Positions 17,620 through 26,777 of a stretch of DNA of 64,000 nucleotides are shown here, one piece after another. Position 1 is the first letter of the stretch; each line of letters opens with the position of its first letter. Source of the stretch: Nonomuraea rubra (GTDB lineage: Bacteria; Actinomycetota; Actinomycetes; Streptosporangiales; Streptosporangiaceae). The notes below the pieces were generated by a model. The model was not told where the DNA came from, ran no database searches, and was given only the letters and a program-made list of their open reading frames with translations. The position numbers and the translations under genes are program-made. Location: positions 5,129,001 to 5,193,000 of the forward strand of contig NZ_JACHMI010000001.1 of the NCBI RefSeq assembly GCF_014207985.1, given 5' to 3'.

Positions 17620-17650
17620 CCCGCCGCGCGGCTCCGTGCCGCGCGGCGGG
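17620..17650 (+). terminator. perfect 13-bp stem-loop terminator
   Basis: CCCGCCGCGCGGC (17620-17632) pairs with GCCGCGCGGCGGG (17638-17650) around a 5-nt loop, 5 bp after the metalloprotease stop codon. No T-run follows. Position and strength make a terminator very likely. Confidence 0.8.
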
Positions 17651-17771
17651 GATGCGGGCCGCAGCGCGGCGTCCGGTGGTGCCGGACATCGACGCCGGCC
17701 GTGAGCACCAGGACGAACGCCGCGCTGCGGGACCTATGGGCGGTCCCGGGGAGAGACCGCGAGGGGGCGGG

Positions 17772-18014
17772 TCAGTGCTGGACGCAGCCGGCCGAGTCCT
17801 TCGAGCCCACCGGCACCTTGACCCCGACACCGGCCGCCTCGACCCCGGATATGCACACCGGGACCTGGTTCCCGTTGAGGACGCTGTTGCCGTTGAGCGT
17901 GCTGACGGTGCCTTCGATGCCGCTGGGGACGTTGGCGGAGGCCGGGACGGCGACGACGGCGAGCGCGAACGCGCCGGCGAGGGTGAGGGTGGCGATGCGG
18001 GCTGTGTGGCGCAT
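17772..18014 (-). CDS. small secreted two-cysteine protein, chaplin-like
   Basis: 80 residues from ATG 18014, with GAGAGG upstream. An alanine-rich Sec signal (ARIATLTLAGAFALAVVAVPASA) leaves a mature peptide of about 53 residues rich in Val, Gly, Asn and Ser with two cysteines (NGNQVPVCISGVEAAGVGV, ending AGCVQH). This size and composition recall chaplins, the amyloid-forming surface proteins of aerial hyphae, but the typical chaplin motif order is only loosely matched. It is convergent with the metalloprotease gene. Secretion is confident; the chaplin link is tentative. Confidence 0.72.
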   Translation of the reverse strand: MRHTARIATLTLAGAFALAVVAVPASANVPSGIEGTVSTLNGNSVLNGNQVPVCISGVEAAGVGVKVPVGSKDSAGCVQH

Positions 18015-18249
18015 GAAGATGCCTCTCTGTGAGTGGAGGGGTCCATGGGTTTCCGTGAATTGGTCTTGCCGGGCAGAGTGATTACGGAACGTAGCGATCG
18101 GTTACGGTGCGCTGTCAGAGGTGGGACCGATCGGTGCCGAACCCGCAACCCCCTCCCGTACGTCTAAGGCCCCTCACCGCCCCTGCCTGGGCGAAATCGA
18201 TTGCTGACCGAGGAAAATCCGGTGCGCCGCGAGCACGTCCTGGTGTTGC

Positions 18250-18879
18250 ATGAGCCGGATGATCGACGAACCGCTGGAACGGCTCCGCGCCGCCGCCCGG
18301 CGCACCCGCGAACTGGCAGGGAACCGGGCGGTCACCGGCCTGGGTCACGAGGACGCCGACGACGACGTCGGCACGATCGGCACGGACGGCGCCCTCGGGT
18401 TCGACCCGTTCCCCCTGCTCCAAGCCCTTCACGACCACGGCGTCCGGGCCGTCGTCATCGGGCAGGTGGCCGGCATCATGCACGGATCCACCGAGCTGAC
18501 CGGCGACCTGGACCTGCTCTGGGACGGTGTCCCGGAGCACGCCCCGGCCCTGGCGGCCGCCTTCGCCTCCGCCGGCGCCCGCCTCGCGGACGACGAGGGC
18601 AGGCCCGTGGCCACTCGTCCCGATTCCTTCCTCCGCCCCAAGGTGCGGTTCACCGCGCCCGGAGCCGGCGGCGACTGCTGCACCCCGGCGCTGCCCTGGG
18701 GCGGCCTCCGCGTCCGGGACTGCCTCGATCGCGCGATCACCGCGACCGGTCCCGGCGGCCTGGAAGTGCACTACGTCAGCCGGGAGGACCTGATCCGGAT
18801 GCGCCGCGCCCTGGGCCGCCCCAAGGACCTCCGGCGAGCGGACGAACTCGCCGCGCTGGCTCCGGACCGCCGGAGTTGA
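18250..18879 (+). CDS. nucleotidyltransferase-like protein (MNT/AbiEii-type fold)
   Basis: 209 residues from ATG 18250. The central part VRAVVIGQVAGIMHGSTELTGDLDLLWDG fits the G-x-A-x-x-x-H-G-x-x-x-x-T-x-D-x-D-L pattern of minimal nucleotidyltransferases. The C-terminal SREDLIRMRRALGRPKDLRRADELAAL is the typical tail of that group. Some relatives act in toxin-antitoxin or resistance systems. No partner HEPN or antitoxin gene is adjacent, so a stand-alone role is likely. The family is moderately sure and the substrate unknown. Confidence 0.7.
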   Translation: MSRMIDEPLERLRAAARRTRELAGNRAVTGLGHEDADDDVGTIGTDGALGFDPFPLLQALHDHGVRAVVIGQVAGIMHGSTELTGDLDLLWDGVPEHAPALAAAFASAGARLADDEGRPVATRPDSFLRPKVRFTAPGAGGDCCTPALPWGGLRVRDCLDRAITATGPGGLEVHYVSREDLIRMRRALGRPKDLRRADELAALAPDRRS

Positions 18880-19025
18880 GCGGGGACTGCCTCAGGAATC
18901 GCTTTCCCGGCGCGCCCATTTCCAGGAAATTTGAAATATGCCCGGCTATCAGCGGCAACGCAGGCGGTCCGGCCGCATGAGAGGGTGAGCGGCAGGTAAC
19001 CATTCGACCGACGAGTGAGGATCCC

Positions 19026-19790
19026 GTGCCTTCGAACCAGGCTGAAGACGCCGGCGGCGTGCGCAGCGTGCAACGGGCGTTCGACATCCTGTCGCTGCTC
19101 ACCGAGGACCGGCGGACGCTGACGATCCGCGAGGTGGTGGAGGAGACCGGGCTGGCCAAGACCACCGCCCTGCGGATGTTGCAGACGCTGGAGCACATGG
19201 GGCTGCTGTGGGCCACGCCGAAGGGGTACGCGGCGGGCCCGGCCCTGTGGCGGTGGGCGCACCTGGCCCGCAACGCCTGGGAGCTCCCGCCGGAGACCGT
19301 GCAGCTCATGCGGGAGCTGGGGGCGCGGCAGCGGGAGACGGTCAACCTCTACGTGCTGCGCGACGTGCACCGCGTGTGCATCGCGCAGCAGGAGAGCCCG
19401 CAGCCGCTGCGGCACGTGGTGCGGGTGGGCGACGAGCTGCCGCTGTGGGCGGGCGCGTCCTCCAAGGTGCTGCTCAAGGACGCGCCCGAGCGGCTGCTCG
19501 AACGGGTGGCGCGCTCCTCGCCGTACGGGGAGGGGCATGTGGCGACGCTGCGGGAGTGGGCCGCGCAGGCCGAGCGCGACGGGTACGCGGTCAGCCACGG
19601 CGAGCGCGAGCCCGGCCTGTCGGCGGTGGCCGTCCCGGTCACCGGCGGATCGAAGGCGACGGTCGCCGCTCTCACGCTGAGCGGGCCCACCGTCCGCTTC
19701 ACCGGCGAGCGGGTCGAGGAGTTCAGGGCGGACCTGATGGAGGTGGCCAGGCGGATGTCGGAGCGCGGGTTCGAGCACCCGCTCACCTGA
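19026..19790 (+). CDS. IclR-family transcriptional regulator
   Basis: 254 residues from GTG 19026. The N-terminal winged helix (VRSVQRAFDILSLLTEDRRTLTIREVVEETGLAKTTALRMLQTLEHMGLL) and the C-terminal effector domain (ETVNLYVLRDVHRVCIAQQESPQPLRHVVRVGDELPLWAGASSKVLL, GLSAVAVPV) are typical. IclR proteins control catabolic genes in response to small aromatic or organic acids. The gene converges on the MFS gene with an 8-bp 3' overlap. Its target is not obvious nearby. Confidence 0.9.
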   Translation: MPSNQAEDAGGVRSVQRAFDILSLLTEDRRTLTIREVVEETGLAKTTALRMLQTLEHMGLLWATPKGYAAGPALWRWAHLARNAWELPPETVQLMRELGARQRETVNLYVLRDVHRVCIAQQESPQPLRHVVRVGDELPLWAGASSKVLLKDAPERLLERVARSSPYGEGHVATLREWAAQAERDGYAVSHGEREPGLSAVAVPVTGGSKATVAALTLSGPTVRFTGERVEEFRADLMEVARRMSERGFEHPLT

Positions 19791-21039
19791 TCGCGGTCCG
19801 GGGTCGGCGCGGCGGGCGGGACGAGGCCGGGAGCAGGCAGAGCGTGACCAGCGACGACAGGAGGGTCACCGCGCAGGCGGCGTTGAGCGCCACCGGCAGG
19901 CCCGACAGCTCGCTCAGCGCCGGGCCCGCGAAGGCGCCGGTCATGGTGGCGGCCGCCTCCACGGTGAGGAACACGGCGGTGACCCGGCCGAGGAGGTGCC
20001 CGGGAGTGGCGCGCTGCACGTACGTCTGCACGGCCACCAGCACCGTCACCCCCGGCAGCCCGAGCAGCACCGCGGAGGCCAGCGCGGCGGGCAGCGACGT
20101 GCTGTTGAACAGCAGCAGGAAGGCGACGCCGACGAGCGCCTGCGCCGTGGCGATGACCCGCCTCGGCGCGAAGCGGTCCACCAGCCGGCGGCTGACGGGC
20201 GCCCCGAGCAGGAAGCCGAGCCCCAGCGCGGACAGCAGGTAACCGACCTCGGTGCTCCCGCCGAACGTGGCCACGCCGAACGGGATGAGCAGGGCGGTCA
20301 GGGAGGCGTTGGCGAGCAGGTACACGCCGTCGGCGGCCAGCAGCGCCCGCGTCGCCGGCGCCCGCCGCACCACCCGCAGCCCCTCCCGGACGGCGGCCCC
20401 CACGGAGCCCGTCACACCGGCACCACCCTCCGGCCCGTTCCTGACGGTTCCGGACGAGGTCGCGGGCACGGGGGAGGTGCGGGCGATGGACGTGGCCGAC
20501 AGGAGACCGGCCGCTGCCGCCGCGGCGACCACCGCCTCCACGCCGGACGTCGCGAACAGCAGCCCGCCCAGCGGCGGCCCGGCGAGCCCGACCACGCCCG
20601 TGGTGACGGCGCTGACGGCGTTCGCGCTGGTCAGGGTGGGGCCGGTGCCGACCACGGAGGGGATCTGCGCCCGGGCGGCGGGACGGAAGAACACCGATGC
20701 CACACCCTGTCCCAGAACGGCCACGTAGACGAGCCAGATCGTCTCGGGAGTCCTGGCGAGCAGCACGACGGAGATCGCCAGCGCGTGCACGAGATTGGTC
20801 GCGATCATCAGGCGGCGGCGGTCCCACCGGTCGGCCAGCACGCCGGAGACCGGTCCCAGCAGCAGGGACGGCAGGTGCTCGAAGGCGAGCGTGACGCCGG
20901 TGGCCAGCACCGACCCGGTGACGGCGTAGACGTGGGCGGGGATGGCGACGACGAGCATGCTGGAGCCGAGCCCGCCGGCGGCTCCCGCCGCCCAGAGGTA
21001 CCGGAAGTCGCGGACGCGCAGGGCATGGGCATGCGGCAT
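19783..21039 (-). CDS. MFS transporter, enterobactin/macrolide exporter-like (MFS_3)
   Basis: ATG 21039 follows GAGGAGGGC and gives 418 residues; an upstream in-frame start at 21072 lacks such a site. Twelve hydrophobic segments are visible, with the MFS loop GVLADRWDRRRLMIATNLVHAL after helix 2. It resembles exporters of the EntS/MefA type. It is divergent from the XRE regulator at 21114, and paired repeats in the 74-bp gap suggest joint control. The substrate is unknown. Confidence 0.86.
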   Translation of the reverse strand: MPHAHALRVRDFRYLWAAGAAGGLGSSMLVVAIPAHVYAVTGSVLATGVTLAFEHLPSLLLGPVSGVLADRWDRRRLMIATNLVHALAISVVLLARTPETIWLVYVAVLGQGVASVFFRPAARAQIPSVVGTGPTLTSANAVSAVTTGVVGLAGPPLGGLLFATSGVEAVVAAAAAAGLLSATSIARTSPVPATSSGTVRNGPEGGAGVTGSVGAAVREGLRVVRRAPATRALLAADGVYLLANASLTALLIPFGVATFGGSTEVGYLLSALGLGFLLGAPVSRRLVDRFAPRRVIATAQALVGVAFLLLFNSTSLPAALASAVLLGLPGVTVLVAVQTYVQRATPGHLLGRVTAVFLTVEAAATMTGAFAGPALSELSGLPVALNAACAVTLLSSLVTLCLLPASSRPPRRPRTAIR

Positions 21040-21057
21040 CGCCGGCCCTCCTCTCAG

Positions 21058-21111
21058 GAGAATTATTCTCACAAGAGAGAACGTGGTGCCGATTATTCTG
21101 TCAAGATAGAG
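21058..21111. promoter_or_regulatory. operator region between MFS and XRE genes
   Basis: GAGAATTATTCTC at 21058-21070 is a 13-bp palindrome. A 20-bp element starting ATTATTCT recurs at 21062-21081 and 21092-21111 (ATTATTCTNNCAAGANAGA pattern). TTGACA is present on the minus strand at 21099-21104. This fits binding of the XRE protein to control both divergent genes. Confidence 0.55.
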
Positions 21112-21113
21112 GG

Positions 21114-21572
21114 GTGGACGCTGTCGAACTGGGCCGGCGGTTGCGCGCCCGCCGGGCCGCGCAAGGCCGCACCGTGGCGTCGGTGGCCGCCGACGCCGCG
21201 CTTTCGGTGCCGTACGTCGCCAACCTCGAGAACGGGCGGGGCAACCCCACCGTCTCCGCCCTCGACCGGCTCGCCGAGGCGCTCGGCACCCGGCTCGTGA
21301 TCGCGTTCGCCGACCCCGGGGCGGAGCGGGAGCGCGGCGGGGAGCCGGCTCCGCCGCCGTCCCTGGTGGAGTTCACGCGCGGCCGCCGCTTCCGGCGCGC
21401 GGCCGGCAGGCTGGCGGAGGCGGCGGGCGAGGACGACGCGGCGGTACGCGCGAAGCTGGCGGGGGCCCTGGCGGCCGTGGCCGTCCCGCTGGGGCGCGAC
21501 CTCGGCGAGGGCGACTGGCAGCGCCTGCTGGACGCGCTGGTCCTGATCCTCGCCCACCCGTCGGACGAATGA
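21114..21572 (+). CDS. XRE-family regulator
   Basis: 152 residues from GTG 21114. Residues 5-65 are a Cro/C1 helix-turn-helix (ELGRRLRARRAAQGRTVASVAADAALSVPYVANLENGRGNPTVSALDRLAEALG). The rest is an Ala/Arg-rich helical tail with no recognised sensor domain. It lies head-to-head with the MFS exporter, with repeats between them, so it is probably the local repressor. Confidence 0.87.
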   Translation: MDAVELGRRLRARRAAQGRTVASVAADAALSVPYVANLENGRGNPTVSALDRLAEALGTRLVIAFADPGAERERGGEPAPPPSLVEFTRGRRFRRAAGRLAEAAGEDDAAVRAKLAGALAAVAVPLGRDLGEGDWQRLLDALVLILAHPSDE

Positions 21573-21590
21573 CGCCACCGCGGCCGGATC

Positions 21591-21622
21591 GTCAGGGCGC
21601 CGCAAGCCGGCGGCACCCTGAC
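21591..21622. terminator. hairpin between convergent genes
   Basis: GTCAGGGCGCCG (21591-21602) pairs with CGGCACCCTGAC (21611-21622) at 11 of 12 positions around an 8-nt loop. It lies between the XRE stop and the aminotransferase stop and can serve both strands. Confidence 0.65.
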
Positions 21623-21653
21623 CGGCCTGGAGCGTCGCACGGCAGTGCCCTGG

Positions 21654-22670
21654 TCAGGTCAGGGCGTCGAGGGCGCGATCGACGTCGTCCTCCGTCGTGT
21701 AGAGGTGGAAGGAGGCGCGCACCCCGCCCGCCCGTACGGCCGCGCGGATCCCGGCCGCCTCCAGCCGCTCCCCGGGCGCGTCCACCGAGACGATGGCCGT
21801 GTCGGACGGCGGCAGGCCGAGGCCCGCCCGGAACCGGTTGGCCAGGGCGACGTCGTGGTCGCGGATGCGCTCGATGCCGATCTCGTTCAGCAGCTCGATG
21901 GCGGGCGCGGCACCCACGTAGGAGAACCAGGCCGGCGACAGGTCGAACGCCCGCGCGTCACCGGCCAGCCGCAGCGGCGGGCCGTAGTAGGAGCCGCCCT
22001 CGTCGGCGCCGGCGTACCAGTTCGCGGCCAGCGGGCGCATGCGGTCGCGCAGCCGCGGCGACAGGTAGGCGAACGCCGCACCGCGCGGTGCCATGAGCCA
22101 CTTGTACGCCGCGCAGGCCAGCACGTCCACGCCCGCGACGTCGACGGGCAGCCAGCCGCAGGCCTGCGAGGCGTCGGCGATGACCAGGGCGTCATGGTCC
22201 CGGGCGGCGGCCACGATGTCGGCGAGCGGCGTCACGTACCCGGTGGCCGACTGCACCACGCTGAACGCCACGGCGGCGGTGTCACGGGTGATCGCCTCGG
22301 CGACCCGGTCCGCCGGCACGGTCTCGATCTCGGCCGCCACCGCCCAGGGGAACAGGTTGCTGGTGAACTCGATCTCCGGCACCACGACCTTGGCGCCGGG
22401 CGGCAGCGCGGTGGCCACCACGGACATGATCTGCGACACCGTCGAGCTCACGCTCACCTCGGCGGCCGAGGTCCCGACGAGGCGGGCGAACGCGGCCCGG
22501 GCGCGCCCGACGGAGGCGTCCCACGGCTTCCAGTCGGTGCGGCCGTGCCGCCAGTCGGTGAGCACGGCCTGGAGCTCCTCGAACGCGGGGCGCGGGGGGA
22601 GGCCGTAGGAGGCGGTGTTCAGCCAGCCCGGGGCGGGGTCCCAGAGCTTGGCGGCCGTGGCGAGGTCCAT
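21654..22670 (-). CDS. PLP-dependent class V aminotransferase/cysteine desulfurase-like
   Basis: ATG 22670 gives 338 residues (MDLATAAKLWDPAPGWLNTASYGLPPRP), matching the usual N-terminus of this group. The cofactor region reads ALVIADASQACGWLPVDVAGVDVLACAAYKWLMAPRG: Asp binds the pyridine nitrogen and Lys in YKW forms the Schiff base. There is no obvious active-site cysteine loop for a desulfurase, so a kynureninase/isopenicillin-epimerase-like or amino-acid role is more likely. It lies 79 bp downstream of the 1036-residue gene on the same strand. Confidence 0.85.
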   Translation of the reverse strand: MDLATAAKLWDPAPGWLNTASYGLPPRPAFEELQAVLTDWRHGRTDWKPWDASVGRARAAFARLVGTSAAEVSVSSTVSQIMSVVATALPPGAKVVVPEIEFTSNLFPWAVAAEIETVPADRVAEAITRDTAAVAFSVVQSATGYVTPLADIVAAARDHDALVIADASQACGWLPVDVAGVDVLACAAYKWLMAPRGAAFAYLSPRLRDRMRPLAANWYAGADEGGSYYGPPLRLAGDARAFDLSPAWFSYVGAAPAIELLNEIGIERIRDHDVALANRFRAGLGLPPSDTAIVSVDAPGERLEAAGIRAAVRAGGVRASFHLYTTEDDVDRALDALT

Positions 22671-22749
22671 GGTGCTCAGCCTAGAGGGGCTCCGGTGGAG
22701 ATCTACAACGTAAAGGCGCCTGGCCGTGATGGCGCCTCGGCACGTCAAC

Positions 22750-25700
22750 TCAGCGGGCGGCGCGCTGCCACAGCGCGTTCCAGCCGCCGTGCCCCAGCCA
22801 GGCGACCGGGACCTGCAGCCCCTCGGCGGCGACGCGCGCCCGGAACGTGTCCAGGTCCGCGCCCAGCTCCACCGCCCCGGGGAGCGCGCGCTGCCACGGC
22901 CCGGACGGGTCCTCGAGGTCGGAACGGGGGAACCCCGGCATGCTCGTCTTGCCCGGCTCGCTCAGCGCCACGGTCGGCAGCCGGGGATCCGGCGGCCAGG
23001 ACGTGGCCGCGACGACCAGCGAGCACAGCACCGCCGTGTCGGCGTGGCGGGCCACCTGCAGGGCCAGCACGGGGTCCCCCGCGCGCGCCAGCCGGCCGAC
23101 GGCGGCGCGGATCCTGCGCGCGACCAGCTCCATCGAGCGAGCCGGGGCGACGGCCTCGTAGCGGGCGAGCTTCCGGAGGGAACCGGGCAGGGGCGCGTCG
23201 AGCAGGAGCAGCGCGAGCTGCGGCCGGCCCCTGGACCCGGCCGGGTCAGGGCCTTCCCCAGGCGTGCGAGGGCCTTCCCCAGGTCCGGCCGGCTGGGGGT
23301 GTTTCCCGGGTTCGGTCGCGTGGGGGCGGTGGGCGGCGGGGAGTGCGGCGAGGGCCTGTTCGAGCGGGCGTACCGCGGTGGCCCGCCATAGTGCCGCCAG
23401 GCCCACTGACGGGAGTTCGTCCCGGCAGAGGCGCTCGACGCGGTCGGCGGAGAGGCGGCGCAGGGCGGTCACGAGCTCGGTGTGCGGGAGCGCGTCCCGA
23501 TCCGGGCCGGGCCCGGCCTGCGCGTCGTCCTGGGCCAGGGCCCTTGAATCACCGTCCGGGCGGCGGTCGTACAGGGAACGCAGGGTGTGGAGGGCGTCCA
23601 ACGTGTCCTCCATGGCCAGGGCGTCGGCGGCGAGCCGCGCCAGGGGCCCGCTGACCTCCTGGAAGGTGCGGTCGGCACGGCGCCGGGTGGCCGGTCGGGG
23701 CTCGGGGAGGTGCTCGGGGGCGGGCGGTCCGGCCGGCTCGTCGGGGACGGACGAAGGAAGGGCGGCGGCCCAGGCGAGGATCCGCCGGCGCAGGTCAGGC
23801 TCGGGTTCGGCGTTGAAGCGGGCGCGGAGCTCGTTGACGCGCCAGCCGCGGGCGTGCGGTTCGAGCTCGATGTTGGCGACGACCCGGCCGCCCTCGTCGC
23901 GCAGCGCCACCAGGGCGGACTTGCCCTGTTCCGCGGCTTCGACGTAGGGGAGGGAGGCGATGCAGTTGCCCATGTACGTGGCCCACTGGGCGAGCATCCG
24001 CGCGTTGCGGGCGAACTCCAGGCGCGCCTGGGTGCCGGGCAGCGGCGCGCCGTCGAACCCGAGCAGCGGCTCGGGGATGCGGAAGGTGGTGGTGAGCCGT
24101 TCGGTGACGCCCAGGTCGGCGAGGAGCCGGCCGGTGAGGTCCGGCCAGGTGCGGCACTGCCGGGACGGCCGCCCGCCGAACGAGACGAGCTGCGCCGCTC
24201 CCGCCAGCGCCGAGGGGATGGAGCCGAGCGAGGGCACGAGCTGCTGGTCGTCGTCCGGGACGGGGGAGCAGACGACGTAGGGGTAATGGGGGCCGTATTC
24301 GACGTCGGCCTGGTCGTGCCCCTTGAGCAGGGCGAGCGCGTCGGCGAGCTCGGCGTACCAGAACAGGTCGCCCGCCGTCTCCTCCTCGGCAGGGGCGGTG
24401 CCGGGGCGGGCCTCCAGGCGCTCCATGAGCGTGGGGCGGTCGCCGCTGACCGGCGGCTGAGCCCATTGGGCGGGGTCGCGGTGGGTGAGGTAGCCGACGC
24501 TGTCGCGCCAGTCGCGCAGGTTCCCCGCCGACCAGTCGCCGAGCTGGTGCCGGAACTCGAGGAGGCGGTCGGTGGCGACGTCCAGGATGATCTCGGCGTA
24601 GTCGGCCGCTCTGGTCAGGCGCTGCCGGACGTACGGCTCGGAGGGGTTGCCGAGCTGGCCGGCCAGGTCCCGGACGTAGCAGCCGGGGCGGGCGGGGAGC
24701 CCGGCGAGGCCGGGGACGCGGCGGGCGGCGTCCCCCGCCTCGTCCGAGCCGAGGGAACGGGCGGCGGCGGTGAGCAGGGCGGTGGAGCGGTTCATGCCCT
24801 GGACGACGCCGTGGTCGCCCACGTTGACGGCCGTACGTGCCAGGGCCGTGGCGGCGAGGGCGTCGGCCAGGGTGCGGCGCATGAACATGGTCGCCTGCCA
24901 GGTGTGCGGGTACCAGCGGGCGGCTTCGGCGACCGACGGGTCATGGCCGAGCTCGCGGCGGATCTGCTCGATGAGCTGCGCGTCGTCGTAGGCGCGGTAG
25001 CGGGTGGTGAGCTCTTCGAGCCTGCTCTGCCTGCCCTGGGTGGCGCGCCGTCGCCGCCTGAGCCGGAGCCGTTCCTGGTGGGAGGAGACCTGCCGCCACA
25101 GGTCGAGGAGAAGGTCGAGGCGCCGCTTGCGGGGGTACGGGGCGAGGATCTGTTCGAGGTGGGCCGCCATGGTGGAGGCGGCGGCCCGCGGGGTCGGGTC
25201 GAGCGCGGGGACGTCCACGGTCAGGAGGTGGACGAGCTGTTCGGCGCCGAGCACGCCGCTGGCGGCGGAGGCGAGCTGGAGCGCGGTCCAGCGGCCTTCG
25301 GCGATAGCCCGGCTCGCGGCGGCGGCCAGCGGCTTCGTCGCCTCCATGCCGAACAGCGCGACCAGGACGCCCGCGCGATCGCCCAGCCGGTGCAGGTCCT
25401 CCAGGCCGAGGAGCCGCACCGCGGCCAGTACGGCGTCACGCCGGTCACCGCGCACGCCGTGCAGGCGGGCCGAGACGAAGCCGGGGGAGAGCACGATCCC
25501 GGCCCCGGCCGCCGTCACCCCGTCACTGCCGCTCTGGAGGAGCTGAGCGAGGGCCGCCACGGCGGGCCCGGGGTCGGCGCCGGCCGGCCCGACCACGACA
25601 GGCGCACCATCACCGCCGGCAGCGCCATCGCCCGCAGCGCCACCGCCGGCGGTGTCCCGCCCGGCGTGGCCGACGGGACCAGGCCCGGCGCCACCAGCGA

Positions 25701-25860
25701 CGACACGCCCAGTGCCGCCGGACGGTGCGGGCCCGGGCGGGTGTTCGTCCGTCACCGGCCGCCCGCCGGCATCTCGTACCTGCTGATCCCGTCCCGTCAC
25801 CACGCCGAAGGCCATCCGCACCACACGCACATGATTCGGGCAACCGCAACCATCAGGCAA
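22750..25860 (-). CDS. 1036-residue protein of unknown function with PcfJ-like segment
   Basis: The start is uncertain: ATG 25860, ATG 25815, or a later GTG before DEHPPGPAP. The first 100 residues are low-complexity Gly/Ala/Pro. The middle is helical and basic (SSHQERLRLRRRRRATQGRQSRLEELTTRYRAYDDAQL). Around residues 620-690 is ATYMGNCIASLPYVEAAEQGKSALVALRDEGG, then VVANIELEPHARGWRVNEL. This pattern (MGNC, then regulated xRxGxxxAxxEL and WRVxxLR strands) recalls PcfJ-like proteins, a family first noted on conjugative plasmids and without clear function. There is no signal peptide or membrane helix. The coding call is firm from strong codon bias over 3 kb. Confidence 0.75.
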   Translation of the reverse strand: MPDGCGCPNHVRVVRMAFGVVTGRDQQVRDAGGRPVTDEHPPGPAPSGGTGRVVAGGAGPGPVGHAGRDTAGGGAAGDGAAGGDGAPVVVGPAGADPGPAVAALAQLLQSGSDGVTAAGAGIVLSPGFVSARLHGVRGDRRDAVLAAVRLLGLEDLHRLGDRAGVLVALFGMEATKPLAAAASRAIAEGRWTALQLASAASGVLGAEQLVHLLTVDVPALDPTPRAAASTMAAHLEQILAPYPRKRRLDLLLDLWRQVSSHQERLRLRRRRRATQGRQSRLEELTTRYRAYDDAQLIEQIRRELGHDPSVAEAARWYPHTWQATMFMRRTLADALAATALARTAVNVGDHGVVQGMNRSTALLTAAARSLGSDEAGDAARRVPGLAGLPARPGCYVRDLAGQLGNPSEPYVRQRLTRAADYAEIILDVATDRLLEFRHQLGDWSAGNLRDWRDSVGYLTHRDPAQWAQPPVSGDRPTLMERLEARPGTAPAEEETAGDLFWYAELADALALLKGHDQADVEYGPHYPYVVCSPVPDDDQQLVPSLGSIPSALAGAAQLVSFGGRPSRQCRTWPDLTGRLLADLGVTERLTTTFRIPEPLLGFDGAPLPGTQARLEFARNARMLAQWATYMGNCIASLPYVEAAEQGKSALVALRDEGGRVVANIELEPHARGWRVNELRARFNAEPEPDLRRRILAWAAALPSSVPDEPAGPPAPEHLPEPRPATRRRADRTFQEVSGPLARLAADALAMEDTLDALHTLRSLYDRRPDGDSRALAQDDAQAGPGPDRDALPHTELVTALRRLSADRVERLCRDELPSVGLAALWRATAVRPLEQALAALPAAHRPHATEPGKHPQPAGPGEGPRTPGEGPDPAGSRGRPQLALLLLDAPLPGSLRKLARYEAVAPARSMELVARRIRAAVGRLARAGDPVLALQVARHADTAVLCSLVVAATSWPPDPRLPTVALSEPGKTSMPGFPRSDLEDPSGPWQRALPGAVELGADLDTFRARVAAEGLQVPVAWLGHGGWNALWQRAAR

Positions 25861-25891
25861 CCGGAATTCGCCCCAAGCGCACCCCGCGCCC

Positions 25892-26680
25892 CTACCGCTG
25901 AGGAGCCGGGGGCGGTTCGGTGGCGGTGCGGCGGGCGCCGAGCACCTCGTGCAGCTCGGCCGAGCAGCGGGCCAGGTCGGCGGCGCAGGCGTGCTGGCCG
26001 AGCGTGCGCGGCCGGGGCACGTCCACGTCCACGACGGTGAGGATGCGGCCGGGGCGCGGGGTGAGGACGACGACGCGGTCGGCGAGCAGCACGGCCTCCT
26101 CGATGGAATGGGTGACGAGGACGACCGTGGCGGCGTGCTCCATGTGGATCTGCTGCAGCTCGATCGACAGCTCCTCGCGGGTGAGCGCGTCGAGCGCGGA
26201 GAACGGCTCGTCCATGAGCAGCACGCGGGGCCGCTGGATGAGCGCCCGGCACAACGCCACCCGCTGCTGCATGCCGCCGGACAGCTCGTACGGCAGCCGC
26301 CGGTGGAACGCCTCCAGCCCGACCATCTCCAGCAGGCGGTGCGCGTGCGCCCGGTGCTCCTGGCGGGGCCAGCCGAAGATCTCGACGGGCAGCAGCACGT
26401 TGTCGAGCACGTTGCGCCAGGGCAGCAGGGCGGGCCGCTGGAACATGATGGCGACGTCGCGGCGGGGCCTGACGACGGGCTCGCCGCCGACGCGTACCTC
26501 TCCTGAGGTGGCCGTGAGCAGGCCGGCGATGAGGCGCAGGAGCGTGGACTTGCCGCAGCCCGAGCGGCCCACGACGGCGGTGAACTCGCCGTCGGCCACG
26601 TCGAGGTCGAGGTCGCGCAGCGCTTCCACGGCGCCTCGGCGCCCGCCGAACACCTGGGAAACCTCGCGCAGCAGGATCAC
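25892..26680 (-). CDS. ABC transporter ATPase, nitrate/sulfonate/taurine (SsuB/TauB) type
   Basis: GTG 26680 follows AGGAGG by 7 nt and gives 262 residues (VILLREVSQVFGGRRGAVEAL). Walker A is GRSGCGKST, the signature LSGGMQQR and Walker B VLLMDEP, followed by the H-loop THSIEEAV. It should energise the binding protein and permease encoded divergently at 26778-28591. The three components are the full set for an NMT1/SsuA-type importer. Confidence 0.9.
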   Translation of the reverse strand: MILLREVSQVFGGRRGAVEALRDLDLDVADGEFTAVVGRSGCGKSTLLRLIAGLLTATSGEVRVGGEPVVRPRRDVAIMFQRPALLPWRNVLDNVLLPVEIFGWPRQEHRAHAHRLLEMVGLEAFHRRLPYELSGGMQQRVALCRALIQRPRVLLMDEPFSALDALTREELSIELQQIHMEHAATVVLVTHSIEEAVLLADRVVVLTPRPGRILTVVDVDVPRPRTLGQHACAADLARCSAELHEVLGARRTATEPPPAPQR

Positions 26681-26777
26681 CTGAGGACCTCCTGATCCCG
26701 ATGGTATGCCGAGTCGCAGCCTTGCGGGGTTGCAGTCTCGCGGGCCCGTGCGTATTGACCGCTGCCCAGGGTCCGTC

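Noticed and set aside
18250..18879. Toxin-antitoxin module
   Set aside because: The nucleotidyltransferase-like gene has no partner gene on either side.
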